The translations under genes and the position numbers were made by a program. This document shows, piece by piece, positions 24,729-26,070 of a stretch of DNA of 26,070 bases; positions within the stretch are counted from its first letter, which is position 1, and every line of letters starts with the position of its first letter. This DNA is from a virus. The notes under the pieces were generated by a model. That model was not told the DNA's origin, ran no database searches, and worked only from the letters and a program-made list of their open reading frames with translations. The DNA lies in IMG/VR virus record IMGVR_UViG_3300045738_000286, positions 1 to 26,070 of that record, one strand, 5' to 3'.

Positions 24729-26070
24729 GGCATCTCCTCTATGCACGCTAGGAAGCTACATGACCATTGGCATTGTCCAGTAGGCGCGGTATTCACACTA
24801 GCCCGAAGTGACATCAAATCCCCCTTCGCAATAGAGAAACTATCGGTTGCTGCCCACGCCACGCCACCGGTACCGTCACCGCATTCATGCTCGTTGATAT
24901 TCGTTTCCCCCTTTATGGTGCAAGCTGTTGACGCAACGATGTTCGTAATGTCGGTATCCCAACAAATCGAACTGCCACCGGACGTACTCAAGTAAGTCGT
25001 GCAGTTCTCAGGGTCCGTGACTTTAACTATATCAAACGTCCAATCTATATCCACCTTGGCATCGTTATGGAGCCTACAGTGAAGATTCGTAATAATTATA
25101 TCTGCCGGTGCTTGGTCATACCCTAGTTGCCCGTATAAATTGCCACGACCATAACACTCACTGGTTGCACAGTTACCCCCACCACCAATCTGCAAGGCGT
25201 GGTTATTGAGTATATCCAAGTCTCCATGCCCTAAGAGCATTCCCCACGAATTCTTATTGGTACTCAAAAACCCGTTTCTACCACCCGCCCAGCAAGAACG
25301 CATGGGTAAGGCGTTAGTACCATCACCTATCGTCGCCATTTTGGGGGTCGAGTCATCATCCCACGAAAGCTGACCAGTCGTGGTAGAGAAAGACGCGGAG
25401 TCCACTAGTTGGATAATATCGTCGGACAAGGTGCAGGCCACTCCATTACATGTTGTGTCCGCGATGTGCGCGCCCGCAACAAAAACTTGTGTGCCAGAAC
25501 TGTCGCCAACGTGAATTTCATTAGTGTCGGTTTCCCACTCGATGACTCCTTCAGCTGTAGGACTAGGGTCAGCACTCTGGACAAGAGTAATAGCCGAAGT
25601 CCCGATAGTACCACCTGCAATAGTCAAGGCGTCGGGCACTTCCGCATCGGAGTCCGGGGTGTCGTCGTCAGTGGTGTCACACGAAAATGTCCTAGAAGTC
25701 TGTGAGTAAAGTAACCCATTATCAGCACACTCAGGTATAACACGAATAGTATAATCCAGACCAGGATACCCGTTGCCTACAGGTATTCCACTAGCGGTTG
25801 AGGCTTCTATGTTTTCTAAACCAGCTATTAGAACGCAGGCACCCGAACCATTCATGTAAGTCTGTGTACCACTACACTCGGTGCCGGCATTAGTGTTGGT
25901 ATCCGTGTCAGTACCACAAGTAAAGGTATTAGACGCTTGATCGTAAAGAAGCTTAGAGGTAGATGCCGTATCGCAATCAGGTATAACTACCGAATCGAAA
26001 GTAGAACCGTTCCCAAGTAAAACACCGTCATCCGTGGCTGTTTCGAAATCCTCGGCACCGTTGAGCGTGT
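24725..26070 (-). CDS. Fibre-like protein, partial (5' end beyond the right edge)
   Basis: There are 447 complete codons in the window; the frame is open to the right edge, so the ATG at 25855 is internal rather than the start. The N-terminal visible part has two copies of a module: VVIPDCDTASTSKLLYDQAS with NTFTCGT, then RVIPECADNGLLYSQTSRTF with SCDTT, about 70 residues apart. Next come beta-rich segments (LTIAGGTIGTSAITLVQ; VIEWETDTNEIHVGDSSGTQ) and a C-terminal, Cys-bearing domain (TNLHCRLHNDAKVDIDWTFD ... QCQWSCSFLACIEEMP) suited to receptor contact or head-domain folding. This layout is seen in tail fibres of environmental phages. Base composition is visibly richer in G+C than the left part of the window, suggesting separate acquisition. 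Confidence 0.7.
   Translation of the reverse strand, partial: TLNGAEDFETATDDGVLLGNGSTFDSVVIPDCDTASTSKLLYDQASNTFTCGTDTDTNTNAGTECSGTQTYMNGSGACVLIAGLENIEASTASGIPVGNGYPGLDYTIRVIPECADNGLLYSQTSRTFSCDTTDDDTPDSDAEVPDALTIAGGTIGTSAITLVQSADPSPTAEGVIEWETDTNEIHVGDSSGTQVFVAGAHIADTTCNGVACTLSDDIIQLVDSASFSTTTGQLSWDDDSTPKMATIGDGTNALPMRSCWAGGRNGFLSTNKNSWGMLLGHGDLDILNNHALQIGGGGNCATSECYGRGNLYGQLGYDQAPADIIITNLHCRLHNDAKVDIDWTFDIVKVTDPENCTTYLSTSGGSSICWDTDITNIVASTACTIKGETNINEHECGDGTGGVAWAATDSFSIAKGDLMSLRASVNTAPTGQCQWSCSFLACIEEMP

Noticed and set aside
24729-24746. GTG start six codons upstream for the small exported protein
   Set aside because: The ATG at 24728 overlaps the previous stop as ATGA, has GAGGAG at good spacing and places a basic residue run at the start of the signal peptide.
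24725-25855. A complete 376-residue gene starting at ATG 25855
   Set aside because: The same frame remains open to the right edge with matching composition and a repeated module, so the ATG is internal and the gene is partial.

Overview
The window is a stretch of a double-stranded DNA tailed-phage genome (or prophage). All credible genes lie on the minus strand, so the biological order runs from right (26070) to left (1). The densely packed, start-stop overlapping genes, the terminase-portal-scaffold-capsid-connector-tail tube-chaperone-tape measure order and the lack of sheath genes indicate a long-tailed siphovirus. Most of the window is AT-rich by eye. Shine-Dalgarno sequences of the AGGAGG type are common, and two small proteins carry Sec signal peptides, one with a lipoprotein-like cleavage site, which suggests a bacterial (probably Gram-negative) host. 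I see no tRNA, integrase, CRISPR array or insertion sequence. No stretch over 300 bases lacks a gene; the longest gap is 8928-9050.

Region 1 (26070 to about 24162) holds the 3' part of a cysteine-bearing, fibre-like gene that runs off the right edge, then two small exported proteins. The fibre gene and its immediate neighbour look richer in G+C than the rest. Region 2 (24151 to 19613) starts at a plausible sigma70 promoter whose spacer is a palindrome. It encodes a structural protein, a 66-codon ORF that reads through a terminator-like hairpin, a 942-residue Ser/Thr/Glu-rich repeat protein with about 41 units of 20-21 residues, a BppU-like Ig-fold protein and another structural protein. Region 3 (19601 to 17720) carries a Sel1-repeat protein, a SAM-dependent methyltransferase and a GT-A glycosyltransferase directly upstream of the large terminase, where a small terminase subunit is often found.

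Region 4 (17723 to 9051) is the packaging and head module: TerL, a zinc-ribbon protein, a small beta-rich protein, portal, scaffold, SU10/DUF5309-type major capsid protein, a small unknown protein, a DnaT-like head-tail adaptor, a head-closure candidate, an HK97 gp10-like neck protein, a DUF2292-like protein and a tail terminator. Region 5 (8927 to 1) is the tail module: tail tube protein, a pair of tail assembly chaperones joined by a clear -1 ribosomal frameshift at T TTT TTG (a 261-residue fusion), and a giant tape measure protein of at least 2392 residues that runs off the left edge.

The least ordinary elements are the repeat fibre with its leader-like ORF and hairpin, the modification cassette placed before TerL, and the unannotated frameshift gene.
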